Assembly: GCF_012927205.1 (NCBI RefSeq) | Contig: NZ_JABBGC010000001.1 | Location: 3,224,810 to 3,288,809, forward strand | DNA from: Chitinophaga fulva | GTDB taxonomy: Bacteria > Bacteroidota > Bacteroidia > Chitinophagales > Chitinophagaceae | Length of the DNA: 64,000 nucleotides | Reading direction: 5' to 3' | Part shown: piece by piece, positions 19,244 to 27,460 of the stretch | How positions within the stretch are numbered: position 1 is the first letter of the stretch | How the letters are laid out: each line of letters opens with the position of its first letter | The notes under the pieces: generated by a model | Seen by the model: the letters and a program-made list of their open reading frames with translations, nothing else | Told to the model about the DNA's origin: nothing | Databases searched by the model: none | Made by a program: the position numbers and the translations under genes

Positions 19244-19388
19244 GGTTGATATAGAATATTGGTTGGCTGTGATTTTGGTAAGTCTGGTGGGATACAAGGC
19301 AATATTAGCTATCCTGGTTGAAATAATGAATTATTTTTTAACATTAGACTATTGTAAATTATCCGTGTAACGAATTTAATCAAAAAAA

Positions 19389-19426
19389 AACCGGACAAAG
19401 GAAGAATAATTCCACTTTGTCCGGTT
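19389..19426 (-). terminator. intrinsic terminator for the 757-aa secreted protein gene
   Basis: Arms AACCGGACAAAG (19389-19400) and CTTTGTCCGGTT (19415-19426) make a perfect 12-bp stem. Read leftward it is followed by an uninterrupted T run (A tract at 19382-19390 on the plus strand), exactly as expected for the minus-strand gene ending at 19463. Confidence 0.92.
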
Positions 19427-19462
19427 GCCGCCGGAAGCGAGCTTATTATTGGGTCGTTTTCA

Positions 19463-21736
19463 TCAATATCCGCGGGCTCTTGTCAGCCGTACAAACAATT
19501 TTTTCCCCGAGCCATCACGGTTTGTTTTATACAAATTCCAGGTGTTGGCATCTACCGCCTCCAGGTGAAATGACATGGAAGGCTTCGCTAGTTCTGTTCT
19601 TACCCAGCGGGGGAAGGCATTCGCAGCCCTGGCATCTTCCCAGGTCCTTATCGTCTTAAAAATCTCGTTCTTCTGAGGGCAGCTCTCCACATCCTTCTGG
19701 TTCAAATATAAACTATAGGTGGTGCCTACCCCTACGGAAATGGCCTGTATGTGTTCATATTGTATAGCGGTTGAATGGGCCTTGATAGGGAAATTACCGC
19801 CCATGCCTACCGGGAAAAAGTTGGCATAAGTAACGTCCCGGAGATCTTTACCCTGGCTGGTGGTGCTTCCCCACTCCCTGGTATCGGCATCGTACAGGTT
19901 CTTTCCCCCGCCTACATTCCAGATACTTTGGTAGTGCCAGGAACCTTCCGATAAAGTAGCGCCGGTAAAGCGGATGGATGGCAACCCCAGCTTAGCGGCT
20001 CTTTCAAACATCTTGCGGAAGAAACGTTTGGCGGAGTAGTAGCCATGTCCATTGTTAAACAGAAACTCCTGGCCATCGAGATCATAGTATCTTAAGCCAT
20101 TGAGGTGGCAGACATCCGCATAGTACGCCGCAATTTCATCCTGTAACTGCATATTCGGAATGATGCCGTCATATCCATAATTAATTGTTACCTGGAGTTT
20201 ATAGACGGTATCCCTCACCTGATGGCTGGCTGGTTGTGTATGCCAGTAGCCCCGTTTTACATTGAGCAGCCGGTAAGGCGCCTTATCCGAAACGCCCAGG
20301 TAGTGGATCAATTCCTTCCCGATTTTTATCATATTGAGATTGGCGCAATGTCCTTCCCAGCTGGCAATTTCTTCCAGGTGCTTAGGGTCATCCACTACAA
20401 TGATGGTGTCGGTAGGGCTAAGGGCTGTCATCAGCAAACGGCGCTGCTGGTAGCACAGGCTGTCACTCGGTACAGGGCTTGCGTCCAGGGTACCCGGCGC
20501 CAACGCATTGGTGATCGTGGTCCTTCCTATGGTAACACCATGTTTAGCGGCCATGTCGGCAAATGTTTTGTGCGACACGTTGCCTGCGGTCAAATGTATG
20601 GGCTGCTTCTCAAAATTCTTTCCATCGATGTAACCACTATTGCCCCGGTCGGGTCTTAAGAAACCCTGATCATATAAGCTGATGGTCTTAAAGCCCAGCC
20701 TCGCCGTATAGGATATAATGCTGTCATACAAATTGCCGCTGGTAATAGCGTCCGGAACATAGGCCGCCGGGTCTTTTACCCATCTGCCATTAATCGTTGG
20801 ATAAGGAAGTTGCTCCGACAGTACAATACGCTGTACCACGTCCAGCAAAGCAGTACTGTCCGGGCTGCCCCATAAGGCGATGGAAGAGCCTATATAATCC
20901 ACTCCCGGTAATGGCTGCACTTGTATGTGGTTAGGAATGTTGGCCGGCATATTTGGGATCAGCGAATAGTTCACCTCTCTTTCAAAAGAGCGGTCCCTCG
21001 ACTGGTAAATAATGGATATCCTTCCTTTGGCGTCAACGCTGGCCGCATTGCCATACATGATCCTGTAATAGGGTTCCTTGTGGGCATAAAAAGCTACGTC
21101 GCTCACGCCATCGCCGCCCAGCGAAAATACCTGGCCTTCATGCAGACTGTCAGGCAAGGGGTAACGTTTGGCATCAGGAGAATGGATAATATATTGGAAC
21201 GGCGCCGCGTCAGCGATAGTTTCCGCGGTCCCTCCCAGGGTATTGTCATTTAAGGCAAACATGCCAATGGCGTAATTCACGGCACGACTGGTGTCGCGGC
21301 TCACGCCAATGATTTCGCCGAACAGGTTGGTGATATTGGTATGATACGCCCCCCATTGAATGACATCGATGCCATTCCGCGGAGCAAGCGATTGCAGGGT
21401 TAGTTTGAAATATTTTTCCTGTGGCAGAATGGCAATTTTTGCCACTGATCCGTTGGCGTAACTAAGCAACAGGGTTTTATCACCCTTGTTATAGGTAGCT
21501 TTTATGGGTTGATAGGATACTTTTTGCTGGCTGTTATATAAGCTCATCAAAGGAGAAGGCTTGTCGGCCGGACTGAATTCCCTGTTGGGTGTCACGGTGG
21601 TATTCTTCATACTGGTGATCCATCCCTTGCCATCAATGTGAATTTTAAAATAAGCAGTATTAAAATCACATTGCGCAAAAAGGCCGGTGGTAAGCGTGCA
21701 TGCAGTAACCAGCGTAATAATTTTCTTTATGACCAT
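19463..21736 (-). CDS. large secreted protein, possibly carbohydrate-active
   Basis: A 757-aa protein with a clear signal peptide ending in TTGLFAQC. The N-terminal third is beta-rich; the middle and C-terminal parts read like a TIM barrel (LGFKTISLYDQGFLRP, HGVTIGRTTITNA, LRYYDLDGQEFLFNNGHGYYSAKRFF, SIRFTGATLSEGSWHY). That pattern, with an acidic YDLDGQE at a strand end, resembles clan-D glycoside hydrolases, but I cannot name a GH family and no catalytic pair is proven. It stands as a single transcription unit with its own terminator, directly upstream of the sigma-FecR-SusCD locus and in the same direction, so a functional link to that uptake system is plausible. Confidence 0.7.
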   Translation of the reverse strand: MVIKKIITLVTACTLTTGLFAQCDFNTAYFKIHIDGKGWITSMKNTTVTPNREFSPADKPSPLMSLYNSQQKVSYQPIKATYNKGDKTLLLSYANGSVAKIAILPQEKYFKLTLQSLAPRNGIDVIQWGAYHTNITNLFGEIIGVSRDTSRAVNYAIGMFALNDNTLGGTAETIADAAPFQYIIHSPDAKRYPLPDSLHEGQVFSLGGDGVSDVAFYAHKEPYYRIMYGNAASVDAKGRISIIYQSRDRSFEREVNYSLIPNMPANIPNHIQVQPLPGVDYIGSSIALWGSPDSTALLDVVQRIVLSEQLPYPTINGRWVKDPAAYVPDAITSGNLYDSIISYTARLGFKTISLYDQGFLRPDRGNSGYIDGKNFEKQPIHLTAGNVSHKTFADMAAKHGVTIGRTTITNALAPGTLDASPVPSDSLCYQQRRLLMTALSPTDTIIVVDDPKHLEEIASWEGHCANLNMIKIGKELIHYLGVSDKAPYRLLNVKRGYWHTQPASHQVRDTVYKLQVTINYGYDGIIPNMQLQDEIAAYYADVCHLNGLRYYDLDGQEFLFNNGHGYYSAKRFFRKMFERAAKLGLPSIRFTGATLSEGSWHYQSIWNVGGGKNLYDADTREWGSTTSQGKDLRDVTYANFFPVGMGGNFPIKAHSTAIQYEHIQAISVGVGTTYSLYLNQKDVESCPQKNEIFKTIRTWEDARAANAFPRWVRTELAKPSMSFHLEAVDANTWNLYKTNRDGSGKKLFVRLTRARGY

Positions 21737-21863
21737 TGTGTAAAAATAGGGAAGAAAGGGGGCGGAATACAGTGCGAAATTAGCTAATTCCTATGTTTTA
21801 TTTGCCCGAGGGCCCTTCTTCCCGCACAACAGTAGCAGATTTTACGCCGGAGCGGTAAGGTGG

Positions 21864-23000
21864 CTACTGCATGAATTTCCGGATGTTGTTTTCCAGCTGT
21901 CCCAACCTTTCCTGACCGGCCACATCGTTGGCAATAAGAACGATCCCCAATTGTTGGTCCGGGTACAGGGTACAAAGTGTATTGAATCCAAGTTTGGTGT
22001 TTCCGTCGTGATAAAAATAACGTTGCCCGTTTTCCAGATTTGTCATCCAGCCGAGGCCCAGCCCAAACCCGTCTGTTGTTTTATGAAAGGTGATCTGATG
22101 AGACAGCTTTACAGCCTTGTTTTTCTCTGCCAACTGAGCCTGCAGATAACTGACCATATCACTGATCGTCGCATTCATGGTAGGGCCTATAAAATAGCCT
22201 TCCAGGTTAATGTATGTTACCTGGTTGCCCTGGCGATTGTATCCCTGCGCCGCATGGCTTAGCTCAGCCTGGGTAAGTATAGGCGTGGTATGCGACATGC
22301 CAAAGTGCTTTTGCAGGTAGGTGGTTACTACCTGGTCATAGGGCTGCTGATAAATCCGTTCCACTATCCATGTCAGTAACATATAGGCTGCACTGTTATA
22401 CCTGAACCTGGCGCCTGGTAAGGTGTCGGGCTTCAACTTATGAAGGTCAGCGAGCAGGCTGTCCTGGTTGTAGGTGGCGAAAAAGGCAGCCTGTTCAGGG
22501 AGTGATTTCCCTTTGAGGAGGTTGGCGGCCCAGGAATAGTCATGAAACGTGGTGGGCAAGCCGGAAGTATGATTCGCTAAATCCACCAGCCGTATGGGCT
22601 GACCGTTGAATTGCAGATTGTCGAATGTTCCGGGTAAATATTTCCGGATATCGTCCTGGAGGTCCGCTTTTCTGTCAACCACCGCCGCAGCTAGCATGGT
22701 TGCAACAAACGTTTTAGCCACGGAGCCGATATTATAATAAAGCTCCGAAGGCATAAGCTGGCCACTGCCTTTTACATTTTCGCCATAACGGTATAGCTGC
22801 CGATGTCCGTTTTGGGTTAATCCGATGACCAAACCATTGGCAGAGCTGTCTTTCAGATAAATCAGCGCTGCCTGGTGCACCGCTGAATCAAGCTTGCTTT
22901 TTAAGGGATTATCAGTCAGATTGTTTTGTTGGGCACGGGTTTTAACGCCTGCGAATAAACAGGTTATGGTGATGACGCTTATGCTAAGGGCGCTTTTCAT
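21864..23000 (-). CDS. serine hydrolase, beta-lactamase/class C fold
   Basis: A 378-aa secreted protein of the beta-lactamase (AmpC-like, Pfam Beta-lactamase) family. The catalytic SxxK is SVAK in YNIGSVAKTFVATML. The second motif is YNS in FRYNSAAYMLL (Tyr general base, YxS form), and the third is the HDG in YFYHDGNTKLGF. The start at MKSALSIS is chosen because a signal peptide follows (to TRAQQ); an upstream in-frame ATG adds a charged stretch. Family members are peptidases, esterases or D-amino-acid-processing enzymes; the substrate cannot be read from sequence. It precedes the 757-aa secreted protein in the same orientation, with a 127-bp gap. Confidence 0.87.
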   Translation of the reverse strand: MKSALSISVITITCLFAGVKTRAQQNNLTDNPLKSKLDSAVHQAALIYLKDSSANGLVIGLTQNGHRQLYRYGENVKGSGQLMPSELYYNIGSVAKTFVATMLAAAVVDRKADLQDDIRKYLPGTFDNLQFNGQPIRLVDLANHTSGLPTTFHDYSWAANLLKGKSLPEQAAFFATYNQDSLLADLHKLKPDTLPGARFRYNSAAYMLLTWIVERIYQQPYDQVVTTYLQKHFGMSHTTPILTQAELSHAAQGYNRQGNQVTYINLEGYFIGPTMNATISDMVSYLQAQLAEKNKAVKLSHQITFHKTTDGFGLGLGWMTNLENGQRYFYHDGNTKLGFNTLCTLYPDQQLGIVLIANDVAGQERLGQLENNIRKFMQ

Positions 23001-23184
23001 ATTTTGTATGTTTATAGTAAAGTTGGACCGGCGGAGTTTGGTCATGTGAATATAAGTAAACGGATAACAGCAGGCAATAAGGGGCCATACATTCCAGTCA
23101 TAATATCCCCCTCATAATGTCGTATCTTCCTACTGTGGTTGCGAAAAACCATGGTTATCTTTATCAAACAGAATCCAAAAAAAA

Positions 23185-23739
23185 ATGAGGAAATTAATTG
23201 CGGCAATCAATATGACGCTGGATGGCAATTGCGACCATAGGGCGGGGATAGCGGATGATGAACTACATCACCATTATACGGAACTGTTACGCCATTCCGA
23301 CACCGTCCTGTATGGAAGAATAACTTACCAGCTGATGGAAAGCTATTGGCCGGATGTGGTGAAAAATCCTACCGGCAACCCATCAACGGATGAATTTGCG
23401 GTAGCAATGGAGAATATCTCCAAAGTGGTTTTTTCCCATACGCTGAAACATCTTGACTGGGAAAGCGCCACACTGGCGAAGAGAGACATTGAGGAAGAGG
23501 TTTTAGCGCTGAGGCAACAACCCGGCAAAGATATTTTGGTAGGCAGCCGGAGCTTAATTATAACCTTACTGAACCTCCATTTGATTGATGAATTCCAACT
23601 CTGTATTCAGCCAATTATAGCAGGAAAGGGCCTGTCATTATTCGAAAACATCAACGATAGAATTGTTCTTCACCTCAAAAAAACAAAGACCTTTGGCTCA
23701 GGCGCGACCGTGTTTTACTATGAACCCCGTAAACCGTGA
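23185..23739 (+). CDS. dihydrofolate reductase-like (RibD C-terminal domain) protein
   Basis: A 184-aa protein of the RibD-C/YyaP group: MRKLIAAINMTLDGNCDHR at the N-terminus, then LLRHSDTVLYGRITYQLMESYWP, and KDILVGSRSLIITLLNLHLIDEFQLCIQPIIAGKGLSLFE near the C-terminus. These are stand-alone reductase-fold proteins related to the riboflavin reductase domain and to DHFR; NADPH binding is expected, while the natural substrate is generally unknown. It is flanked by genes on the opposite strand and appears monocistronic. Confidence 0.87.
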   Translation: MRKLIAAINMTLDGNCDHRAGIADDELHHHYTELLRHSDTVLYGRITYQLMESYWPDVVKNPTGNPSTDEFAVAMENISKVVFSHTLKHLDWESATLAKRDIEEEVLALRQQPGKDILVGSRSLIITLLNLHLIDEFQLCIQPIIAGKGLSLFENINDRIVLHLKKTKTFGSGATVFYYEPRKP

Positions 23740-23757
23740 TGTTGCGGTATATCGTGA

Positions 23758-24933
23758 TTACTTTATCCATGCTATCAGCGTTACAGCGCTTAGCCACCCC
23801 ATAATGAGCACCACGCACCAACCTATCACCTGCATCCATACCGGGTACCTGTAGTCGCGCATCAGTTTCTTTTTTACCGTAGCTATCAATATAACGGCCA
23901 ATGCTACCGGTAAGATAAGGCCATTTAATGCACCGGCTGTAATTAGGAGCTGTACCGGGTTTCCAACGAAAACAAAGATGATGGTGGAGAAAACAATAAA
24001 GAAAGATATGACCCAACGTTCATAGGCTGATATCAGCGGGTGAAATGTTTTAAGAAAAGACACAGAGGTATAAGCAGCGCCCACAACTGATGTAATGGCT
24101 GCGCTCCACATGACCACCCCGAAGAACCGATAGCCTGCTATGCCCGCCACTATGCGGAATACGGAAGCCGGTGGATTGCTGCTGTCCAGTGAAATGCCTT
24201 TGGTCACTACGCCCAGCGTGGCAAGGAATAGTACGGTGCGCATAATACCGGTGATGATGATGCCGCTGACAGCGCTCTTGTTGACCAGCTTTAGCTGCCC
24301 CGTTCCGCTGATGCCTGCATCCAGCAGCCGGTGTGCGCCGGCAAAACTGATATAACCGCCAACGGTCCCGCCAACCAGTGTAATGATCGCTTTGGTATCG
24401 ATAACGGAAGGCCAAACGGTTTGCCGGATGGCTTCTCCAAGTGGAGGCTCGGAGCTGATGGCGATGTAGATGGTCAGCAATACCATCAATAGGCCCAGCC
24501 AGCGGGTAAACTGATCGAGCATATACCCCATCTCCTTTATCCAGAAAACGAACAATGCAATACCACAGCTGAGTAGCGCTCCATAAATTGTGTCCATGCC
24601 TGTGATCACCTGTATGCCTAGTCCGCATCCGGCTATATTTCCGATGTTGAAAGCCAGTCCGCCAAGTACTACCAATGCGGCCAGCAGGTAACCCAGTCCC
24701 GGCAACAGGTCATTGGCGAGGTCCTGCGCGCGGCGTTCCGTGATAGCCAGCACACGCCATATGTTGAGTTGCGCGCCGATATCCAGTAAGATGGATATCA
24801 GCACCACAAAGCCGAAAGCAGCGCCCAGCTGCCAGGTGAAAACAGTGGTTTGTGTCAGGAAGCCCGGCCCGATAGCGGAGGTCGCCATCAGGAAAGCGGC
24901 GCCCATAATGGCGGAAGATTTTTGTTTACTCAC
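23758..24933 (-). CDS. NRAMP-family transporter of the 5-oxoprolinase operon (YcsG-like)
   Basis: A 391-aa membrane protein with about eleven transmembrane helices. It opens with SAIMGAAFLMATSAIGPGFLTQTTVF, where the GPG element corresponds to the first unwound helix of NRAMP proteins. The canonical metal-binding DPGN is absent and reads GPGF, so divalent-metal transport is doubtful. Its start overlaps the pxpA stop (ATGA), and B. subtilis has an equivalent NRAMP-like gene, ycsG, next to ycsF (pxpA). Together this suggests an organic substrate such as 5-oxoproline or a related compound. It is the last gene of the pxp operon. Confidence 0.82.
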   Translation of the reverse strand: MSKQKSSAIMGAAFLMATSAIGPGFLTQTTVFTWQLGAAFGFVVLISILLDIGAQLNIWRVLAITERRAQDLANDLLPGLGYLLAALVVLGGLAFNIGNIAGCGLGIQVITGMDTIYGALLSCGIALFVFWIKEMGYMLDQFTRWLGLLMVLLTIYIAISSEPPLGEAIRQTVWPSVIDTKAIITLVGGTVGGYISFAGAHRLLDAGISGTGQLKLVNKSAVSGIIITGIMRTVLFLATLGVVTKGISLDSSNPPASVFRIVAGIAGYRFFGVVMWSAAITSVVGAAYTSVSFLKTFHPLISAYERWVISFFIVFSTIIFVFVGNPVQLLITAGALNGLILPVALAVILIATVKKKLMRDYRYPVWMQVIGWCVVLIMGWLSAVTLIAWIK

Positions 24934-25670
24934 GGATGTTGGATAGTTAAATGATGATCAAGCAAGGCTGTATGTATGGCGCGGGCATATTCCAGGGCAT
25001 GTGCACCATCTCCGTGCAGGCAGATGGTTTCCGCTTTCAGCGGAACAATTTTCCCGGACAGCGCGGTCACCTCCTGCCGGGTGACCATTTGTAATACCTG
25101 TTTAACTGCCAGCGTTTCATTTTCAATCATAGCGTCTGGTTGTGAGCGGGCCGTCAGTGAACCGTCATCCTGGTACGTTCTGTCGGCAAATACTTCGCTG
25201 ACGGTCTTCAGTCCGGCTGCTGCCGCTGCACTGATCAGCAAACTGTTACTCAGTCCGAAGAGCCGTAAACGGCTATCGACATCCTTTACGGCTTTTGCAA
25301 TGATTTGCGCCATCGCAGGTATACGGGCGGCCATATTATACAGTGCGCCATGTGGTTTTACATGATGCAGTGGCACGCCATGGACGCGGCAGATAGTCTG
25401 CAGGGCATATATCTGCGCGCACACCAGGTCATAAAGCGCCGGATCTGTGAGCTGTTGTTCCCTGCGTCCGAAGTGCTCCCGGTCTGCAAATCCGGGGTGT
25501 GCTCCTATGGCTACTTTATGTTCTGTTGCCAGCAGTACGGTTTTGTTCATGATGTCTGCATTGCCGGCATGGTAGCCACAGGCAATGTTGGCACTGGAGA
25601 TAAAGGGCATGATAGCTGCGTCATTGTCCAGCCCTTCGCCCATGTCACAATTAAGATCAATATAATTCAT
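24930..25670 (-). CDS. pxpA: 5-oxoprolinase subunit A (LamB/YcsF family)
   Basis: A 246-aa protein starting MNYIDLNCDMGEGLDNDAAIM, the invariant N-terminus of the family; this start is chosen over an upstream in-frame one for that reason. Further signatures are ISSANIACGYHAGN, GAHPGFADREHFGRR and the HGDGAHALEYARAIH C-terminal motif. PxpA with PxpB and PxpC performs ATP-dependent opening of 5-oxo-L-proline to glutamate. It overlaps the pxpC 3' end by 14 nt and the following transporter by 4 nt, indicating translational coupling. Confidence 0.95.
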   Translation of the reverse strand: MNYIDLNCDMGEGLDNDAAIMPFISSANIACGYHAGNADIMNKTVLLATEHKVAIGAHPGFADREHFGRREQQLTDPALYDLVCAQIYALQTICRVHGVPLHHVKPHGALYNMAARIPAMAQIIAKAVKDVDSRLRLFGLSNSLLISAAAAAGLKTVSEVFADRTYQDDGSLTARSQPDAMIENETLAVKQVLQMVTRQEVTALSGKIVPLKAETICLHGDGAHALEYARAIHTALLDHHLTIQHP

Positions 25671-26649
25671 ATGGCAATAACCATTTTTCCAAATGTAACT
25701 GACAGGCATGCCGGAGGTAGCGTATCGCTTTTTCCTGTTGCCATAAAGCTTGTTCCGCCGCTTCAAGGCCGGTGATACTGAACTGCAATGATTGCCCCGG
25801 CTGATATTGGGCCAGCGTAGGCATATCGGCGGTCATGACATGTGCTGCTACCGGATAACCGCCGGTAGTCTGATGATCAGCCATCAGTATGATCAGCTGA
25901 CCGTCGGGGAGGAGCTGTATGGCTCCTCTGCATATACCGGCAGACAACTGTTCCTCTTTTTTAATGGTGTGCAGGGGCGCACCATTCAGCCGGAATCCCA
26001 TACGGTCGCTGTGGGGACCTATCCGGAAACTGCTGCTGATGAGTTGTTGTTGTGACGGAGCGTCCAGCATATCCCAGCAGGCGCCAGGCAATACGCGGAT
26101 GGTGTCTTGTTTATTGTACAGGTGATCAGTGGCTGCTGTCCATGGGAATATTTTCGGTTGTTTCTCACCGACAGGCTGTGGTGATGTATCGAAAGGTAGT
26201 TTATCGTTTTTCCGGAGGGCCCTGCCTTTAAAGCCACCCTGCGCTACCTTAAGATGTGTGCTGCAGCTGCCGAGCCATGGTGTCAGTGAGAAGCCATGAC
26301 GCACAGCCAGGTAACAACGTGCTCCGGTGCGTAGTTTTTCAAAAGCAAGTGTGGCGCCTGCATGAACATATAGTAGTTTGTGCAGTGGTACGGCCTGTCC
26401 GTCGATAGTCGCGCCGAAATCCGCTCCTGCCAAGGCAATCAGGGCTGGGGTTTCAAACAGGTATTTGCCTGCGGGAAAATGTAATTCCAGTACCGCTTCA
26501 TTGCCAGGGTTACCAGTGAGTGCATTTGCTACGGCCATGGCTATACGGTCCATGACACCGCCGGGATTGATCCCCAGGTGTTGAAAACCATATCTGCCGC
26601 TGTCCTGTATGGTGTCCATGATGCCCTGTTGTAATACTACTATGCTCAT
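25657..26649 (-). CDS. pxpC: 5-oxoprolinase subunit C (biotin-dependent carboxylase-like, KipA family)
   Basis: A 330-aa protein. The start at MSIVVLQQG overlaps the pxpB stop as ATGA, so the earlier in-frame start is rejected. Family signatures are GIMDTIQDSGRYGFQHLGINPGGVMDRIAMAVANALTGN near the N-terminus, GSCSTHLKVAQGGFKGRAL, and RIGPHSDRMGFRLNG in the C-terminal half. It forms the carboxyltransferase-like catalytic unit with PxpB. A run of hydrophilic residues at the very C-terminus overlaps the pxpA start. Confidence 0.94.
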   Translation of the reverse strand: MSIVVLQQGIMDTIQDSGRYGFQHLGINPGGVMDRIAMAVANALTGNPGNEAVLELHFPAGKYLFETPALIALAGADFGATIDGQAVPLHKLLYVHAGATLAFEKLRTGARCYLAVRHGFSLTPWLGSCSTHLKVAQGGFKGRALRKNDKLPFDTSPQPVGEKQPKIFPWTAATDHLYNKQDTIRVLPGACWDMLDAPSQQQLISSSFRIGPHSDRMGFRLNGAPLHTIKKEEQLSAGICRGAIQLLPDGQLIILMADHQTTGGYPVAAHVMTADMPTLAQYQPGQSLQFSITGLEAAEQALWQQEKAIRYLRHACQLHLEKWLLPYELY

Positions 26650-27356
26650 GGCTGCTGTTGTATCTGTTTGAAAACTTCCAGTGTAACTGGTATGAATTGT
26701 ACACGGTCTCCGGGCCGGCAATAACAGGGATCTGCCCTGGTGGCATCAAACATCCGCAATGGTGTTTGCCCTATTATATTCCAGCCTCCGGGGGAGGCCA
26801 GTGGATAGATGCCCGTCTGTATGCCTGCGATGCCAACGCTGCCGGCGGGCACGTGTAGCCGTGGCTGTTGCCTGCGCGGGGTTTGCAGCGCTGCACAGAC
26901 TTCTCCCATATAAGGAAATCCCGGCAGGAAACCTGTCAGATACACCGTGTAAATTGTCTGTGAATGCCAGGCGATGATATCTGTGATGGTTACATTCCGG
27001 GAAGCGGCCATCTCCGTTATGTCCAGGCCCAGGGAAGGATCATAACATACCGGAATTTGCAGCTCCCGGGGAGCAGGAGAGGCGATGGCTTCCTGCGTCG
27101 TGGTTTTCTCCCGGATATAGGCCGTCATCCACTGCAACCCTGGTACACGTTCGTTGCACCTGAGCTGCGCCGCATCATACACGATGGTCAAGGAGGCATA
27201 TGCCGGTATCAGGTCAAGGATATAGGGACATGACCGGGAGAGTAGGCTATGATAGGTTTTCATGACTTCCTGATGGACTGCCATACTTATTTTCTGCTCC
27301 CATTTCAGGATAACAGCACGGTCTCCAAGCGGATGTACGGCATAATCAGGATTCAT
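26646..27356 (-). CDS. pxpB: 5-oxoprolinase subunit B (KipI family)
   Basis: A 236-aa protein of the allophanate-hydrolase subunit 1-like family. Signatures: YAVHPLGDRAVILKW at the N-terminus, VCYDPSLGLDITEMAASRNVTITDIIAWHSQTIYTVYLTGFLPGFPYMGEV, and GSVGIAGIQTGIYPLASPGGWNIIGQTPLRMFD. The ATG at 27356 is preferred to a TTG nine bases upstream. It is the first gene of the pxpB-pxpC-pxpA-transporter operon; the gene order differs from B. subtilis but the set is the same. In B. subtilis the equivalent proteins also affect sporulation kinase KinA, a role not expected here. Confidence 0.94.
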   Translation of the reverse strand: MNPDYAVHPLGDRAVILKWEQKISMAVHQEVMKTYHSLLSRSCPYILDLIPAYASLTIVYDAAQLRCNERVPGLQWMTAYIREKTTTQEAIASPAPRELQIPVCYDPSLGLDITEMAASRNVTITDIIAWHSQTIYTVYLTGFLPGFPYMGEVCAALQTPRRQQPRLHVPAGSVGIAGIQTGIYPLASPGGWNIIGQTPLRMFDATRADPCYCRPGDRVQFIPVTLEVFKQIQQQP

Positions 27357-27460
27357 AGTAACCAAGATAATGAATTTCTGATTGGTATCAGGGTGATTTA
27401 TTACCTTAATACATCATAACCTTGTTCTGTATTAATTTATCAAGTGCCAATGATACTGCT

